Source: Abyssisolibacter fermentans
GTDB taxonomy: Bacteria > Bacillota > Clostridia > Tissierellales > MCWD3
Direction: 5' to 3'
DNA length: 58,637 nucleotides
Assembly: GCF_001559865.1 (NCBI RefSeq)
Contig: NZ_LOHE01000057.1
Location: 1 to 58,637, forward strand
The position numbers and the translations under genes are program-made. Below, in pieces: positions 21,770 to 31,250 of the stretch. Under the pieces are notes generated by a model. The model searched no databases. It was not told the DNA's origin and saw only the letters and a list, made by a program, of their open reading frames with translations. Each line of letters opens with the position of its first letter. Position 1 is the first letter of the stretch.

Positions 21770-22429
21770 ATGACAATAACTGAATTGAACAATTTGGCTA
21801 CAGATAAGGTTATGTCTTTAGCGGAATTAAAAGAGGATAATATATACAGAAAAATACCACATAATATGCAAAAATTATACGTGTCAGAATCTATGAAAAT
21901 AGGTGTTGGCACAGCTAATTTGATAAAAGAGAAGTATAATGATGCTGATATAAAAAGTATATGTTCGGACAAAGGTATTACTATTAAATTTATTGATAAA
22001 ATACCAAAATTGAAATTTATTAAAATTAGAGCTGATTACAGCCATCAAGAAAAATGTTTAAATATATATAATTCTTCTATTGAAGAGATGTATAAACAGT
22101 TCAATAAAATAGATATGGGATTTAAATTGAATGTAGATGACATAATCAATATACACATAGCTCATGAATTATATCACTATTTGGAATATGAAGAAATCGG
22201 GTTGACTAATGAGATTTTGCCTAAGATTACTTTATTCAAATTTGGAAGTATTGAAAGAAAGTCTACTGTAGTAAAAACTAGAGAAATAGCTGCACATATG
22301 TTTTGCAGGAAGATGTTAAATTTATCGGTACATCCAAAATGGATAGATTATATATATTTATTAGCCGCTTCAGAAATAAAATACAAAGATTTAAAAGAAT
22401 ATTTATTAAATTTAAAGGAGGAAAAATAA
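21770..22429 (+). CDS. HExxH-motif putative zinc peptidase, IrrE/ImmA-like
   Basis: This 219-residue protein contains HIAHELYHYLEYEEIG (about residues 125-140), an HExxH zinc-binding motif, and a later helix TREIAAHMFCRKMLN typical of ImmA/IrrE-like (M78/DUF955) peptidases. There is no signal peptide, so it is cytoplasmic. It starts 21 bases after the HyuA-like gene and its stop directly abuts the next ATG. A peptidase inside a catabolic operon is unusual. It could activate a partner, remove a repressor, or use the zincin fold for another hydrolysis. Confidence 0.65.
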   Translation: MTITELNNLATDKVMSLAELKEDNIYRKIPHNMQKLYVSESMKIGVGTANLIKEKYNDADIKSICSDKGITIKFIDKIPKLKFIKIRADYSHQEKCLNIYNSSIEEMYKQFNKIDMGFKLNVDDIINIHIAHELYHYLEYEEIGLTNEILPKITLFKFGSIERKSTVVKTREIAAHMFCRKMLNLSVHPKWIDYIYLLAASEIKYKDLKEYLLNLKEEK

Positions 22430-23131
22430 ATGAACGACTATTTAAAATTGTTAAATAATAAAAAAATATCTTTAATTGTAAGTTTACCTAAAAACGATAT
22501 TGAATTTGCTAAAGCAGCAATAGAAGGCGGAGTAGATGCAGTTAAAGTACATATAAATGTTGAGCACCATGCAAGTAAGACATTATTCAAATCGCTTAAA
22601 GAAGAAATTAAAACTTTAGAACAAATTATAAATATTTGTAAAGAAAATAATAAACCATTGGGAATAGTAGCTGGAGGGAACGATAAAATTCCAATGAAAG
22701 AAATTGATGCAATTATAAAATTAGGATTTGACTTTATTTCACTTTATGATAAACATATGAACCCATTACTTCTAGAACGAGAAGGAATATACAAAATGGC
22801 TGCAATAAACAACGAATATGATATTGAGTGGGTTAAAGCTTACGATTCACTGCCAATAGATGTATTAGAATGTTCAATTATGGACCCAGATACATATGGA
22901 GATCCATTAACAGTTAGAGAAATTTTGAAATATCAATCAGTTAGAAATGCTACCAAAAAACCTATTGTAATACCAACTCAAAGAGCCATAGAGCCTAAGC
23001 AAGTAGCTATTCTAGATTCTATGAATATTAATGCAATAATGATAGGTGCAGTTGTTACAGGAAAAGAAAGTGAAACAATTTACGAAAAAACAAAGGAATT
23101 TAGAAAAGCTATTGATGAAATCAGCAGATAA
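22430..23131 (+). CDS. TIM-barrel-like protein of unknown function
   Basis: This 233-residue protein has the alternating pattern of a phosphate-binding beta/alpha barrel (AKAAIEGGVDAVKVHINVEHH; KPLGIVAGGNDKI; FDFISLYDK; IDVLECSIMDPDTYGDP; INAIMIGAVVTG). The closing INAIMIGAVV resembles the phosphate-binding end of NanE/KDPG-aldolase-like barrels, but I do not recognise a named family. Its ATG follows the previous stop immediately, so it is translationally coupled. An epimerase or aldolase acting on a phosphorylated intermediate would fit the neighbouring ROK kinase. Confidence 0.55.
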   Translation: MNDYLKLLNNKKISLIVSLPKNDIEFAKAAIEGGVDAVKVHINVEHHASKTLFKSLKEEIKTLEQIINICKENNKPLGIVAGGNDKIPMKEIDAIIKLGFDFISLYDKHMNPLLLEREGIYKMAAINNEYDIEWVKAYDSLPIDVLECSIMDPDTYGDPLTVREILKYQSVRNATKKPIVIPTQRAIEPKQVAILDSMNINAIMIGAVVTGKESETIYEKTKEFRKAIDEISR

Positions 23132-23161
23132 ATAAATACAAAATGAATGAGGGTGAATATT

Positions 23162-24532
23162 ATGAGAATAAAGGACATTATCAAAACTGATATTGCAGTT
23201 ATTGGTGGAGGTCCTTCAGGTATAATGGCTGCAAAAGCCGCTGCAGCGGAAGGTAAAAGAGTTATTTTGTTTGAGAGAAATGGATTCCTTGGCGGATGTG
23301 CAACTAATAGTCTTGCATTACCACTCATGACATTTCATGCTGGAGATAAACAAATTATAAAAGGTTATGCTCAGGAATTAATGGATAAAATTAGAGAATA
23401 CAATGGAACATTAGGACACATCATAGATCCACTTGGAGTAGGAGGTACTATTACACCAATTGATACAGAAGTATACAAATTTGTTACGCAAGAATACCTT
23501 CTTGAAGCAGGAGTAGATTTGAAGTTTTATTCAGAAGTTATAGATGTTGAAGTCGAAAATGACAAAATTTTTTCTATGCTTATTAAAGTTCGTTCAGGTA
23601 TATATCAGGTAGAAGCTAAAAGATATATAGATGCTTCAGGAAATGGTGATATAGCTTTTCTTTCAGGTAACCCCATGAAAGTTGGAAGAGAAAAAGATGG
23701 CAAATGTCAGCCAATGTCAATGATGTTCAAGGTTGGGAATGTTGATATAGATAAGGTTATCGAATATGCAGATAAAAACCCAAATGAATTTGTTATTCAT
23801 CCACAAGTTGATTCATTATCAAAGGTAAAAAGAATTGCAGTATCTGGATTTTTTTCAATTGTAAATAATGCGTGTGAGAATGGAAATCTTAAGGTTAATA
23901 GAGATAGAGTTTTATTTTTTGAATCAATAAAAAGAGGGGAAATAATCGTAAATATGAGTAGAGTAATAGATAAAATTGCTACTCGTGAATTTGATATTAG
24001 TGAAGCGACTATTGAAGGAAGAAGACAAGTATTCAATATTATGAATTTCTTCAAAAAATACTTGCCTGGGTTCGAGAATGCAGTACTTTTAGAAACTGGA
24101 TGTCAAATAGGGGTAAGGGAAACTAGAAGAATAGTAGGCGACTATACATTGACTGAATTTGATGTGGTTGAGGGTAGAAATTTTGATGATGCAGTAGCTC
24201 AAGGAAGTTGGCCTATTGATATCCATGACCCAGAGGGGAAAAGTTTAGATATTAAGGGTATGAAATGGGGAGATTATTATGAAATACCATATAGATGTCT
24301 TCTGCCACAAAATACTACCAACCTAATAGTTACTGGTAGAGCAATATCAGCTACCCATGAAGCATTTGCTTCAGTTCGAGTTTCACCTATATGTATGGCA
24401 TTAGGGCAAGCAGCAGGTACTGCAGCAGCTATATCTTTAGATAAGAATACAGATTTTAGGAATGTACCATATAATTTAATTTATAATACTCTAATCGCAA
24501 ATAATCAGTCTATAGATGAGAAGATGTTATAG
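23162..24532 (+). CDS. FAD-dependent oxidoreductase
   Basis: This 456-residue protein has an N-terminal Rossmann FAD-binding motif (IAVIGGGPSGIMAAKAAAAEG) and the FAD_oxidored features FERNGFLGGCATNSLALPL, YIDASGNGDIAFLSG and GRAISATHEAFASVRVSP. I start it at ATG 23162 with GAGGGTG upstream rather than at 23147, which overlaps that site. It is the last gene of the locus driven from about 18.2 kb and could oxidise the product of the HyuA-like or TIM-barrel step. Confidence 0.85.
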   Translation: MRIKDIIKTDIAVIGGGPSGIMAAKAAAAEGKRVILFERNGFLGGCATNSLALPLMTFHAGDKQIIKGYAQELMDKIREYNGTLGHIIDPLGVGGTITPIDTEVYKFVTQEYLLEAGVDLKFYSEVIDVEVENDKIFSMLIKVRSGIYQVEAKRYIDASGNGDIAFLSGNPMKVGREKDGKCQPMSMMFKVGNVDIDKVIEYADKNPNEFVIHPQVDSLSKVKRIAVSGFFSIVNNACENGNLKVNRDRVLFFESIKRGEIIVNMSRVIDKIATREFDISEATIEGRRQVFNIMNFFKKYLPGFENAVLLETGCQIGVRETRRIVGDYTLTEFDVVEGRNFDDAVAQGSWPIDIHDPEGKSLDIKGMKWGDYYEIPYRCLLPQNTTNLIVTGRAISATHEAFASVRVSPICMALGQAAGTAAAISLDKNTDFRNVPYNLIYNTLIANNQSIDEKML

Positions 24533-24543
24533 CTTTTTATAAT

Positions 24544-24596
24544 ACATAGGAAATAATGAACCTTTAAAATTGTGGTAAATATTATTTCCGTTATGT
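24544..24596. other. Imperfect inverted repeat after the oxidoreductase gene
   Basis: ACATA.GGAAATAAT pairs with ATTATTTCC..TATGT around a 23-base centre. There is no T-run. It may be a weak terminator or an operator for the ROK kinase gene that follows. Confidence 0.4.
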
Positions 24597-24696
24597 AGTG
24601 GACAAAATCCATAGAAAATGTGTATGTTTTAGATTTTGTAATTAGCCCTATTGTTACATTACTAATTGTATATAGGTGAAATTCGAAATATAAAGG

Positions 24697-25611
24697 ATGT
24701 GTTTAACTTTGCAAAATGTTATAGCGATAGATTTAGGTGGAACTAAAATAAAAGGTGGAGTAATAGATGAACAAGGAAGACTTCTAAAAACAGAAATTAT
24801 TGCTACAGAGGCATTTAAAGGTAAGGAAACTATCTTAAATAAGATGGTTGATATGATAGAAAAATTGAAAAAAAACTATGAAATACAAGCAATTGGAATT
24901 GGATCGCCAGGATTTATAGATTTAGTCAATGGTAAAGTTTTGTTTGTTGGAAGTAATTTTCCTGGATGGCAAGGAACAAATATAAGGGAAGAAATAGAAA
25001 GAAGATTTAATATTCCTACTATTGTGGATAATGATGCGAATGTGGCAGCTTTATGTGAAAGTTGGATTGGTAGTGCTAATGAAATGAATAGCTTTGTAAT
25101 GATAACACTTGGTACAGGAGTTGGAGGTTCTTTATATATAAGGGAAGATGGAATCTGGCGTGGAAACAATTGGCAAGCAGGAGAATTAGGTCATATTATT
25201 TTATATCCAAATGGTAAAAAATGTGGATGTGGTCAAAGTGGTTGTGTAGAACAATATGTATCAGGTAATGCATTAGAAAAAGCATATGAAGAAAATAATG
25301 ATTGTGCGTTAAATGGAAAAGATATTTTTAAAAAAGCATCACAAGGAGATTTAGGCTGCATAAAAATTGTTGATAAATTTATATATGATTTATCAATATA
25401 TTTAGTTAGTTTGAAAAATATTTTTGATCCTGAGGCTATTATTATTGGAGGAGGACTAATAAATTCAAAAGAATTTTGGTTGGAAAAACTACAAAAATCT
25501 TTTAAAGAAATGTGTAATAGTTCATTACAACCTCAAATATTATCAGCTAAATATTTAAATGATGCTGGGATGATAGGAGCTGCAAAATTAGCGTTTGATT
25601 ATATAACGTAA
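24697..25611 (+). CDS. ROK-family sugar kinase
   Basis: This roughly 304-residue kinase has the ATP phosphate-binding motif AIDLGGTKIKGGVID, the catalytic region TIVDNDANVAALCES (catalytic Asp in DNDAN), TLGTGVGGSLYIREDG, and the ROK zinc motif CGCGQSGCVEQYVSG. It phosphorylates glucose or an N-acyl hexosamine type of sugar. The start is uncertain: ATG 24697 lies inside AAAGGATG, and TTG 24709 with that sequence as its ribosome site would give a neater N-terminus directly before the ATP motif. Confidence 0.9.
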   Translation: MCLTLQNVIAIDLGGTKIKGGVIDEQGRLLKTEIIATEAFKGKETILNKMVDMIEKLKKNYEIQAIGIGSPGFIDLVNGKVLFVGSNFPGWQGTNIREEIERRFNIPTIVDNDANVAALCESWIGSANEMNSFVMITLGTGVGGSLYIREDGIWRGNNWQAGELGHIILYPNGKKCGCGQSGCVEQYVSGNALEKAYEENNDCALNGKDIFKKASQGDLGCIKIVDKFIYDLSIYLVSLKNIFDPEAIIIGGGLINSKEFWLEKLQKSFKEMCNSSLQPQILSAKYLNDAGMIGAAKLAFDYIT

Positions 25612-25678
25612 TTTAATGAATAGTTAGGCAAATTCAAATATTAAGCTCTTATATAGTTAATTTAAAAGTAAAAAAACT

Positions 25679-25714
25679 AACACTTGATATTAAATTCTTA
25701 TCAAGTGTTTTTTT
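25679..25714 (+). terminator. Intrinsic terminator after the ROK kinase
   Basis: AACACTTGAT pairs with ATCAAGTGTT, and seven T's follow. Confidence 0.85.
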
Positions 25715-25892
25715 CATAAGCAAGAATATGAAAATAATTTTTTATGAAATCTTTTTTATTATTCTTATATTTTGTATTATCATTCTTATATTTCATAAAT
25801 ATTCAATATTCTCATAATACTTAACAAGAGATATTATCTAAAAATAGACAGAAAAAGATATAAATTACAAAAAATCTTAATTATATTAACCC

Positions 25893-25979
25893 TGAATTTA
25901 AGGCTAGTGAGTTGGTATGTTAAGAATTTAATGGATATATTATATCCATATGAATGCAATAGAGTATTAAATTTTCTAT
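25893..25979 (+). repeat. Intergenic repeat, copy 1 (upstream of the chemoreceptor gene)
   Basis: 25893..25943 matches 28308..28360 with few changes (shared core GAGTTGGTATGT.AAGAATTT). The similarity resumes further on, with a shared ATTTTCTAT ending at 25979 here and at 28525 there. Copy 2 has an extra 135 bases in between. The rest of 25715..26185 is AT-rich and shows no gene; it must hold the chemoreceptor promoter. Confidence 0.65.
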
Positions 25980-26185
25980 CATGAAATATATTGAAAATTG
26001 TTGAATAAAGTAATAAAATAGAGTTAAAAAGTGATTAGTTTATAGTTGGCTGAATGGATATAAAATAACATTGGAAATATAACTCATTAATATGTTTTTA
26101 ATAGTTATTTGAATAAGATTATTTTTGTAAAGATAGGACCAATATGAAACTAAGATACTTATAATATGTTTTGGGGAGGTATAAG

Positions 26186-28240
26186 ATGAGACTAAAAAGA
26201 AAGACAAACAAAAAAAAGGCGAACAAAAAAAAGACTACAATTAAAGTGAGGCTTATAGTTTTACCCCTAATTTTACTATTTATAGCCATTAATAGTATGG
26301 CAGTAGTATCCTCATTATATGTCAGGAGTAGTTTATTAGCCCAGATGAGAGAGGATGGAATAGCACTTACCAATCAACTGGTATCAAAGATTGAAAATAA
26401 TATAATATCATTAAGAAGTATTAATCATTTGTTAGAAGACAAAATTAGTGTTGCAGCAAAAACAGTAAAATCAAATAAAGATGTTTTATCCAATGAATTA
26501 CTAAAACAAATCGCTAAAGATTCTGGAGTAAATTATATACATTGGTATGCTGCTGATGGCAATATTGCATACTCTACCGATAATGATTATTTAGGAAGGA
26601 AGCTTTCTAAAGGAGATCCTGCAGAAAATTTTAGAGCTAGTGGGAAAAACGAACTAATAGAAGCGGATGCTGGATCTGATAATCCTAACATGAATGGATA
26701 TCTAAGAAATAAAGATGGTAGTTTTATTCAAGTAGGGATAAGAGCAAATCAAGTAGAATCACTAGTCAAAAAATTTAGTCATCAAACCTTTGTTGAAGAA
26801 TTGGCAAAAGAAGAGAATATAGTTTATGCTACTATAATAGATAAAAACCTAAAAGCTATTGCTGATTCTGATGCTAAAGATATTGGGGTTATATATGATA
26901 AAAATGAAGAAATTGGAATGGTACAAGCCTTAAAGGGTTCTAGCTTTACGAATGAATGGTACTATGATGTAATTGAATCCAATCTACTAGAAATGACAGT
27001 TCCAGTATTTGTTAATGGCGAAGTAAACGCTATACTAGATATAGGTATTTCTATGAAGGGTGTTTATTCAGCAATCAAAACAAATATTATATCATTTGTG
27101 ATATTGGGGATTAGTTCCTTTGTTATCATGGGGATACTTTTAATAAGACGATCCAATTATGTGATAAGCACTATAAACAATTTAAAAGAATCTTTAGGAT
27201 ATATTTCTTCAGGTGATTTAACAAAGAATGTATCCCAAAAGGATTTAAATAAAACTGACGAACTCGGAGATATATCAAGAGCAGTTGATATAATGCAGAA
27301 CTCAATTCAGGATATGGTTAATGGTATTGCCAATACATCTGCTAATATATTTTTATCCTCAGAAAAAGTATCATCTATAAGCGAAGAATCCGCTATGGCA
27401 TCTGATGAAATAGCAAAAACTGTTGAAGAAATTGCAAAAGGTGCTACTAACCAAGCAAAACAAACAGAAGAAGGTTTTAATGATGTAAATATTTTAGGAG
27501 AACGGATAGAAGAAAATCAAAAAATGATGGATGATTTAAATACTGCTTTAAAGCAGGTTGAAATATTAAAAAATGAAGGAGTAAAGACTCTTGATGTTTT
27601 GGTAGAAAACACAAAGAAAAGTAGTATTGCATCCAAAGGAGTATATAATGTTATAGTAGAAAGTAATAAAAGTGCAGAAAAAATTGATAATGCAAGTCAA
27701 ATGATTAAAAATATAGCTGATCAAACTAATCTTTTAGCATTAAATGCCGCTATTGAAGCCGCAAGAGCAGGAGAGGCCGGGAAAGGATTTGCAGTTGTTG
27801 CAGACGAAATAAGAAAATTAGCTGAACAATCCAATAGTTTTACAGATGAAATATTTAATATAATTGGGGAACTAGGGAATAAAACCAGTGTAGCTGTTAA
27901 AACTATGGAAGAAGTAAGTAGAGTTTTATCAGATCAGAGTAATAGTGTTGAACAAACTAATTTTAAATTTGATGGAATTTCTAATTCAATTGATGCAATA
28001 ATGGATATTATAATAAAATTAAATGAATCAAGTAAAGAAATGGAAAATAGAAAAACAGATATTATTACTATAATAGAAAACCTAGCAGCTGTTTCTGAGG
28101 AAAATGCTGCATCAACAGAAGAAGCATCAGCAGCTGCTCAGCAGCAAACTGCTTCTATGGCTGAAGTAGCAAATTCAATTGATGCTTTAGTAAACTTAGC
28201 AGAGGAGATGAAAAAAAGCATAGCTAAGTTTAATTACTAA
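26186..28240 (+). CDS. Methyl-accepting chemotaxis protein with dCache-like sensor
   Basis: This 684-residue chemoreceptor has a basic cytoplasmic start ([17 protein letters not shown]), a first membrane helix at about residues 16-40, and an extracellular sensor of about 240 residues resembling a double Cache domain ([41 protein letters not shown]). A second helix at about 290-315, a HAMP domain and the signalling hairpin follow, with the conserved tip [21 protein letters not shown] start it at ATG 26186 with GGGGAGG upstream. No chemotaxis genes lie nearby. The ligand is unknown. Confidence 0.93.
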   Translation: MRLKRKTNKKKANKKKTTIKVRLIVLPLILLFIAINSMAVVSSLYVRSSLLAQMREDGIALTNQLVSKIENNIISLRSINHLLEDKISVAAKTVKSNKDVLSNELLKQIAKDSGVNYIHWYAADGNIAYSTDNDYLGRKLSKGDPAENFRASGKNELIEADAGSDNPNMNGYLRNKDGSFIQVGIRANQVESLVKKFSHQTFVEELAKEENIVYATIIDKNLKAIADSDAKDIGVIYDKNEEIGMVQALKGSSFTNEWYYDVIESNLLEMTVPVFVNGEVNAILDIGISMKGVYSAIKTNIISFVILGISSFVIMGILLIRRSNYVISTINNLKESLGYISSGDLTKNVSQKDLNKTDELGDISRAVDIMQNSIQDMVNGIANTSANIFLSSEKVSSISEESAMASDEIAKTVEEIAKGATNQAKQTEEGFNDVNILGERIEENQKMMDDLNTALKQVEILKNEGVKTLDVLVENTKKSSIASKGVYNVIVESNKSAEKIDNASQMIKNIADQTNLLALNAAIEAARAGEAGKGFAVVADEIRKLAEQSNSFTDEIFNIIGELGNKTSVAVKTMEEVSRVLSDQSNSVEQTNFKFDGISNSIDAIMDIIIKLNESSKEMENRKTDIITIIENLAAVSEENAASTEEASAAAQQQTASMAEVANSIDALVNLAEEMKKSIAKFNY

Positions 28241-28307
28241 AATAATCCCTGATTATTCATATAACTTTGAATAGTATGCTGTATAATTCTGAATTAGAAG
28301 ATTCCAG

Positions 28308-28525
28308 TGAATTCGAAGGCATACCGAGTTGGTATGTCAAGAATTTAATGGACATCTTATAACAACGGAAGCAATTACGTAGTAATTGCAACACACCGTT
28401 TCAACGAGGCGGGAGATATACACACCGCCTGTTAAATATAATTGGTACCCGCTACCTATAGAGGTGGGGGACATCTTGTGCCTTGTTATAATCAGAAGGA
28501 TACAGTAGAATATTTGATTTTCTAT
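28308..28525 (+). repeat. Intergenic repeat, copy 2, carrying an internal element
   Basis: 28308..28360 and about 28492..28525 correspond to copy 1 at 25893..25979. Between them lies the folded 135-bp element. Both copies are in the same orientation and flank the chemoreceptor gene. Confidence 0.6.
28357..28491. other. 135-bp folded element bounded by inverted ends
   Basis: The ends are TTATAACAA and TTGTTATAA. Inside are nested stems: AACGG (28364)/CCGTT (28396) enclosing GCAATTAC/GTAATTGC, then AGGCGG (28407)/CCGCCT (28425), then CCC..ACCT/AGGT..GGG (28448-28470). An outer stem closes three hairpins, which fits either a structured RNA or a MITE-like insertion. GACATCTT occurs at both edges (28351 and 28470). 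It is far more GC-rich than its surroundings. I do not recognise it as a known riboswitch. Confidence 0.5.
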
Positions 28526-28565
28526 GAATAATCTGGGATAAGTACTATTTAGATAAATTATTCTC

Positions 28566-28592
28566 ATACCCCCTTAAAATAGGGGGTATTTT
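28566..28592 (+). terminator. Intrinsic terminator
   Basis: ATACCCCCT pairs with AGGGGGTAT around TAAAAT and TTTTA follows. It ends the chemoreceptor transcript or a transcript of the preceding folded element. Confidence 0.75.
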
Positions 28593-28818
28593 ACTTTATA
28601 AAAATATTAGTATTTTATTTTGTTTTATACTAATCAAAAAATATAAAAGAAACAATGAATTTTAGAAGCATTAAACAATTAAACTATGAGTAGAGAAGAT
28701 ATTATAAAGATTTTTAATATTTTAATACCCCTGGTTTATGATAACATAAATGAAAAATTGTAAATAGTATTATCTAAATGTATAATAGAATGTATATATA
28801 ATAAATGCGGAGGATATT

Positions 28819-30864
28819 ATGAAAAAAAGACTTGGTATTGTTACTTCCAGTAAAGACGTTGGAATTGAGTATAAAAGACAGCTTTATAATGTTTTCAAAG
28901 ACAAAATTGAAGTAACTACTTATGCCTTTGAAACGAATAATGTACAGAGTATAACAAATATAGATGCAATACTTATTAGTACGTATTCTCAATATGAGGT
29001 ATTAAAAAAATATATTGATAATAGGGTTGAAATCATTATTTCAAAACTTACATTGTCAAAGGAAAGCTTTGATTTACTTAAAAATTTTAAAATAGACAAA
29101 ACAGCAATGCTAGTTAATTTGAGTTTAGAAATGTGTATTGAAACCATGGCTTTATTATATCAGTTGGGTTTTGATAATTATGAACTTGTACCGGTATATC
29201 CAAATATGGGCGAATTACCCAAATCTAGCATAGCAATAACTACTGGTGAAATGAGATATGTGCCAAAGACTGCAAATAGAGTTCTTGATTTAGGTCATAG
29301 GTTAATTGATAAGAATACTATAGTTGAAATTGCAGCAAGTCTTAATTTGGAAGATATTTTATCAGAAAAAAGGATATTAGAATATTTTGAAACACTAGTT
29401 GCTTATAATAAAGGAGTAGAATTTTTAATCAGTAGATCAAATAGCTTGAAAAATCAATTCAATACCTTACTTTCTATAATGAAAAAAGGGGTAATTGGGG
29501 TAAATAAAAATTGTGTTATTGAAAGTTGTAATGGTCATGCAATGAAAATTATCGGTGCAGATCATTCATATATAGGTTGTAATGCTAGACAAGTACTTCC
29601 ACAGATAGGTTTTGATGATTTTTTTGAAACTAAAAAACCTGTAAAAAACAAGCTTATAGAGTTAAATGGGAAGTATATCACAATGTCAATATTTCCAATA
29701 GGTGTTGTAAGCAGTGGAGAGATATTAGAGGTTACTGATGGAGCATATGCAATAATAGAAAGCTTTGAATCTCAAGAAAATACACAAAATATGTTAAGGT
29801 TACAACTAGCTAATAAAGGACATGTTGCAAAATACTCAGTAGATAACATTATAGGAAAAAGTAAAGCTATAAAAGAAGTTAGAAAATTAGTAGTAAGAAT
29901 GGCTAATTCAAAATCAGCTGTTTTAATTACTGGTGAGAGTGGTACAGGAAAAGAACTCGTAGCACAAGCTATTCACAATGCTTCGCCTATTAGAGATAAA
30001 CATTTTGTAGCGATTAACTGTGCTGCAATTTCACCAAATCTTTTGGAAAGTGAATTGTTTGGCTATGAAAGCGGTGCATTTACTGGTGCACTTAAAAGCG
30101 GCAAGATGGGTATATTTGAATTTGCTAACAATGGAACATTATTCTTGGATGAGATTGGTGAAATGCCTATGGAACTTCAAGCACGGCTTCTTAGAGTTAT
30201 TCAAGAAAAAGAAGTTATGAGAGTAGGCGGCAATAAAATCATTAAAATTGATGTACGGATAGTTGCTGCAACTAATAGAAAACTATATAAACAAGTGGAA
30301 AAAGGCTTATTTAGGAAGGATTTATATTATAGACTCAATGTTTTGCCTATTAATTTACCGCCGCTTAGAGATAGGATTGAGGATTTAGAAGTTTTAATTG
30401 AACTTTTCAAAAATCAGAATCAATGTAGTTTTGATATTTCTGACGAGGTAATGGATTTTTTAAAGAAATATAAATGGGATGGTAATATAAGAGAGCTTAT
30501 AAATTGCATAGAGTTTTTTGATAATATAGGTGTAGATTGTATAACCATGAGACATTTACCACATCATATGGAGGAGTATTACAAAAAAAAGATAAAGAAA
30601 ATAGATTTAGAAAATATATCAGATTTAAATGAAAAGCAAAGCTTCGTTTTGAAATTGTTTTATGAGGCATTTTTAAATCGTGCAAAGCTAGGCAGGAGAA
30701 GTATATCTCAGAAGGCTTTCGAAAATAAAATGCACATTACAGAGTATGATGTAAGAGGTATTTTAAATGAATTAAAGGAACTAGGGTATATCAATGTCGA
30801 GCTTGGTAGAGGTGGAAGTACGATAACTAAAAAAGGAATAGAAGTAATAGGAAAGGAAAAATGA
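28819..30864 (+). CDS. Sigma-54 activator with PrpR-type sensor domain
   Basis: This 681-residue enhancer-binding protein has an N-terminal PrpR-N-like sensor of about 190 residues ([33 protein letters not shown]), a PAS-like stretch at about 215-310, and an AAA+ domain with Walker A GESGTGKE, the loop ESGAFTGA and Walker [13 protein letters not shown]. The C-terminus is not the usual Fis-type helix but a winged-helix-like region ([20 protein letters not shown], then [15 protein letters not shown]). GGAGG precedes the ATG. The likely target is the symporter operon behind the -24/-12 promoter at 31127. Confidence 0.9.
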   Translation: MKKRLGIVTSSKDVGIEYKRQLYNVFKDKIEVTTYAFETNNVQSITNIDAILISTYSQYEVLKKYIDNRVEIIISKLTLSKESFDLLKNFKIDKTAMLVNLSLEMCIETMALLYQLGFDNYELVPVYPNMGELPKSSIAITTGEMRYVPKTANRVLDLGHRLIDKNTIVEIAASLNLEDILSEKRILEYFETLVAYNKGVEFLISRSNSLKNQFNTLLSIMKKGVIGVNKNCVIESCNGHAMKIIGADHSYIGCNARQVLPQIGFDDFFETKKPVKNKLIELNGKYITMSIFPIGVVSSGEILEVTDGAYAIIESFESQENTQNMLRLQLANKGHVAKYSVDNIIGKSKAIKEVRKLVVRMANSKSAVLITGESGTGKELVAQAIHNASPIRDKHFVAINCAAISPNLLESELFGYESGAFTGALKSGKMGIFEFANNGTLFLDEIGEMPMELQARLLRVIQEKEVMRVGGNKIIKIDVRIVAATNRKLYKQVEKGLFRKDLYYRLNVLPINLPPLRDRIEDLEVLIELFKNQNQCSFDISDEVMDFLKKYKWDGNIRELINCIEFFDNIGVDCITMRHLPHHMEEYYKKKIKKIDLENISDLNEKQSFVLKLFYEAFLNRAKLGRRSISQKAFENKMHITEYDVRGILNELKELGYINVELGRGGSTITKKGIEVIGKEK

Positions 30865-30865
30865 A

Positions 30866-30916
30866 TAAAATGGGCCAATGGGATACAAACTAAACCATTG
30901 GCCCATTTTATTTTTT
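30866..30916 (+). terminator. Intrinsic terminator after the sigma-54 activator
   Basis: A stem of about 16 bp (TAAAATGGGCCAATGG with CCATTGGCCCATTTTA) is followed by a T-run, directly after the stop codon. Confidence 0.9.
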
Positions 30917-31126
30917 ATTTATGATAGCGTTTTCAATTTTTAACACTTGTACTTCTATAATTAGTAGAAGAAAACTTTTTCCTTCAGGGAAAGAAGAATC
31001 TTTATCTGAAACCTAGATATTTAGCTTTAGAAAGACAAATTTTATAGTATTAAAATGAATCAAAAGACTAAAAAATCATGTCGAAAAATAAGAAATCACA
31101 AAGAATTTTTAAATTATTAATGGAAT

Positions 31127-31142
31127 TGGCATTCGATTTGCA
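31127..31142 (+). promoter_or_regulatory. Sigma-54 (-24/-12) promoter of the symporter/C-S lyase operon
   Basis: TGGCATTCGATTTGCA matches the consensus, with GG (31128) and GC (31140) exactly 10 bases apart. Transcription should begin near 31153, about 98 bases before the symporter ATG. Upstream small dyads that could be activator sites are CTTCTA/TAGAAG (30952..30970) and CTTT.TCC/GG.AAAG (30977..30995). Confidence 0.85.
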
Positions 31143-31250
31143 ATAATATAAAGCGTTAAATTGATACAGAAATACAAATTCTAAAATACTATTTTAGAAA
31201 AAGGTACACAAGGAAATTATTAATACTATTATAAAACTAGGAGGTTACTT

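Noticed and set aside
28357-28491. Known riboswitch (c-di-GMP, purine, SAM and similar)
   Set aside because: The hairpin layout and conserved nucleotides of those classes are not visible, and no obvious ligand-linked gene follows closely.
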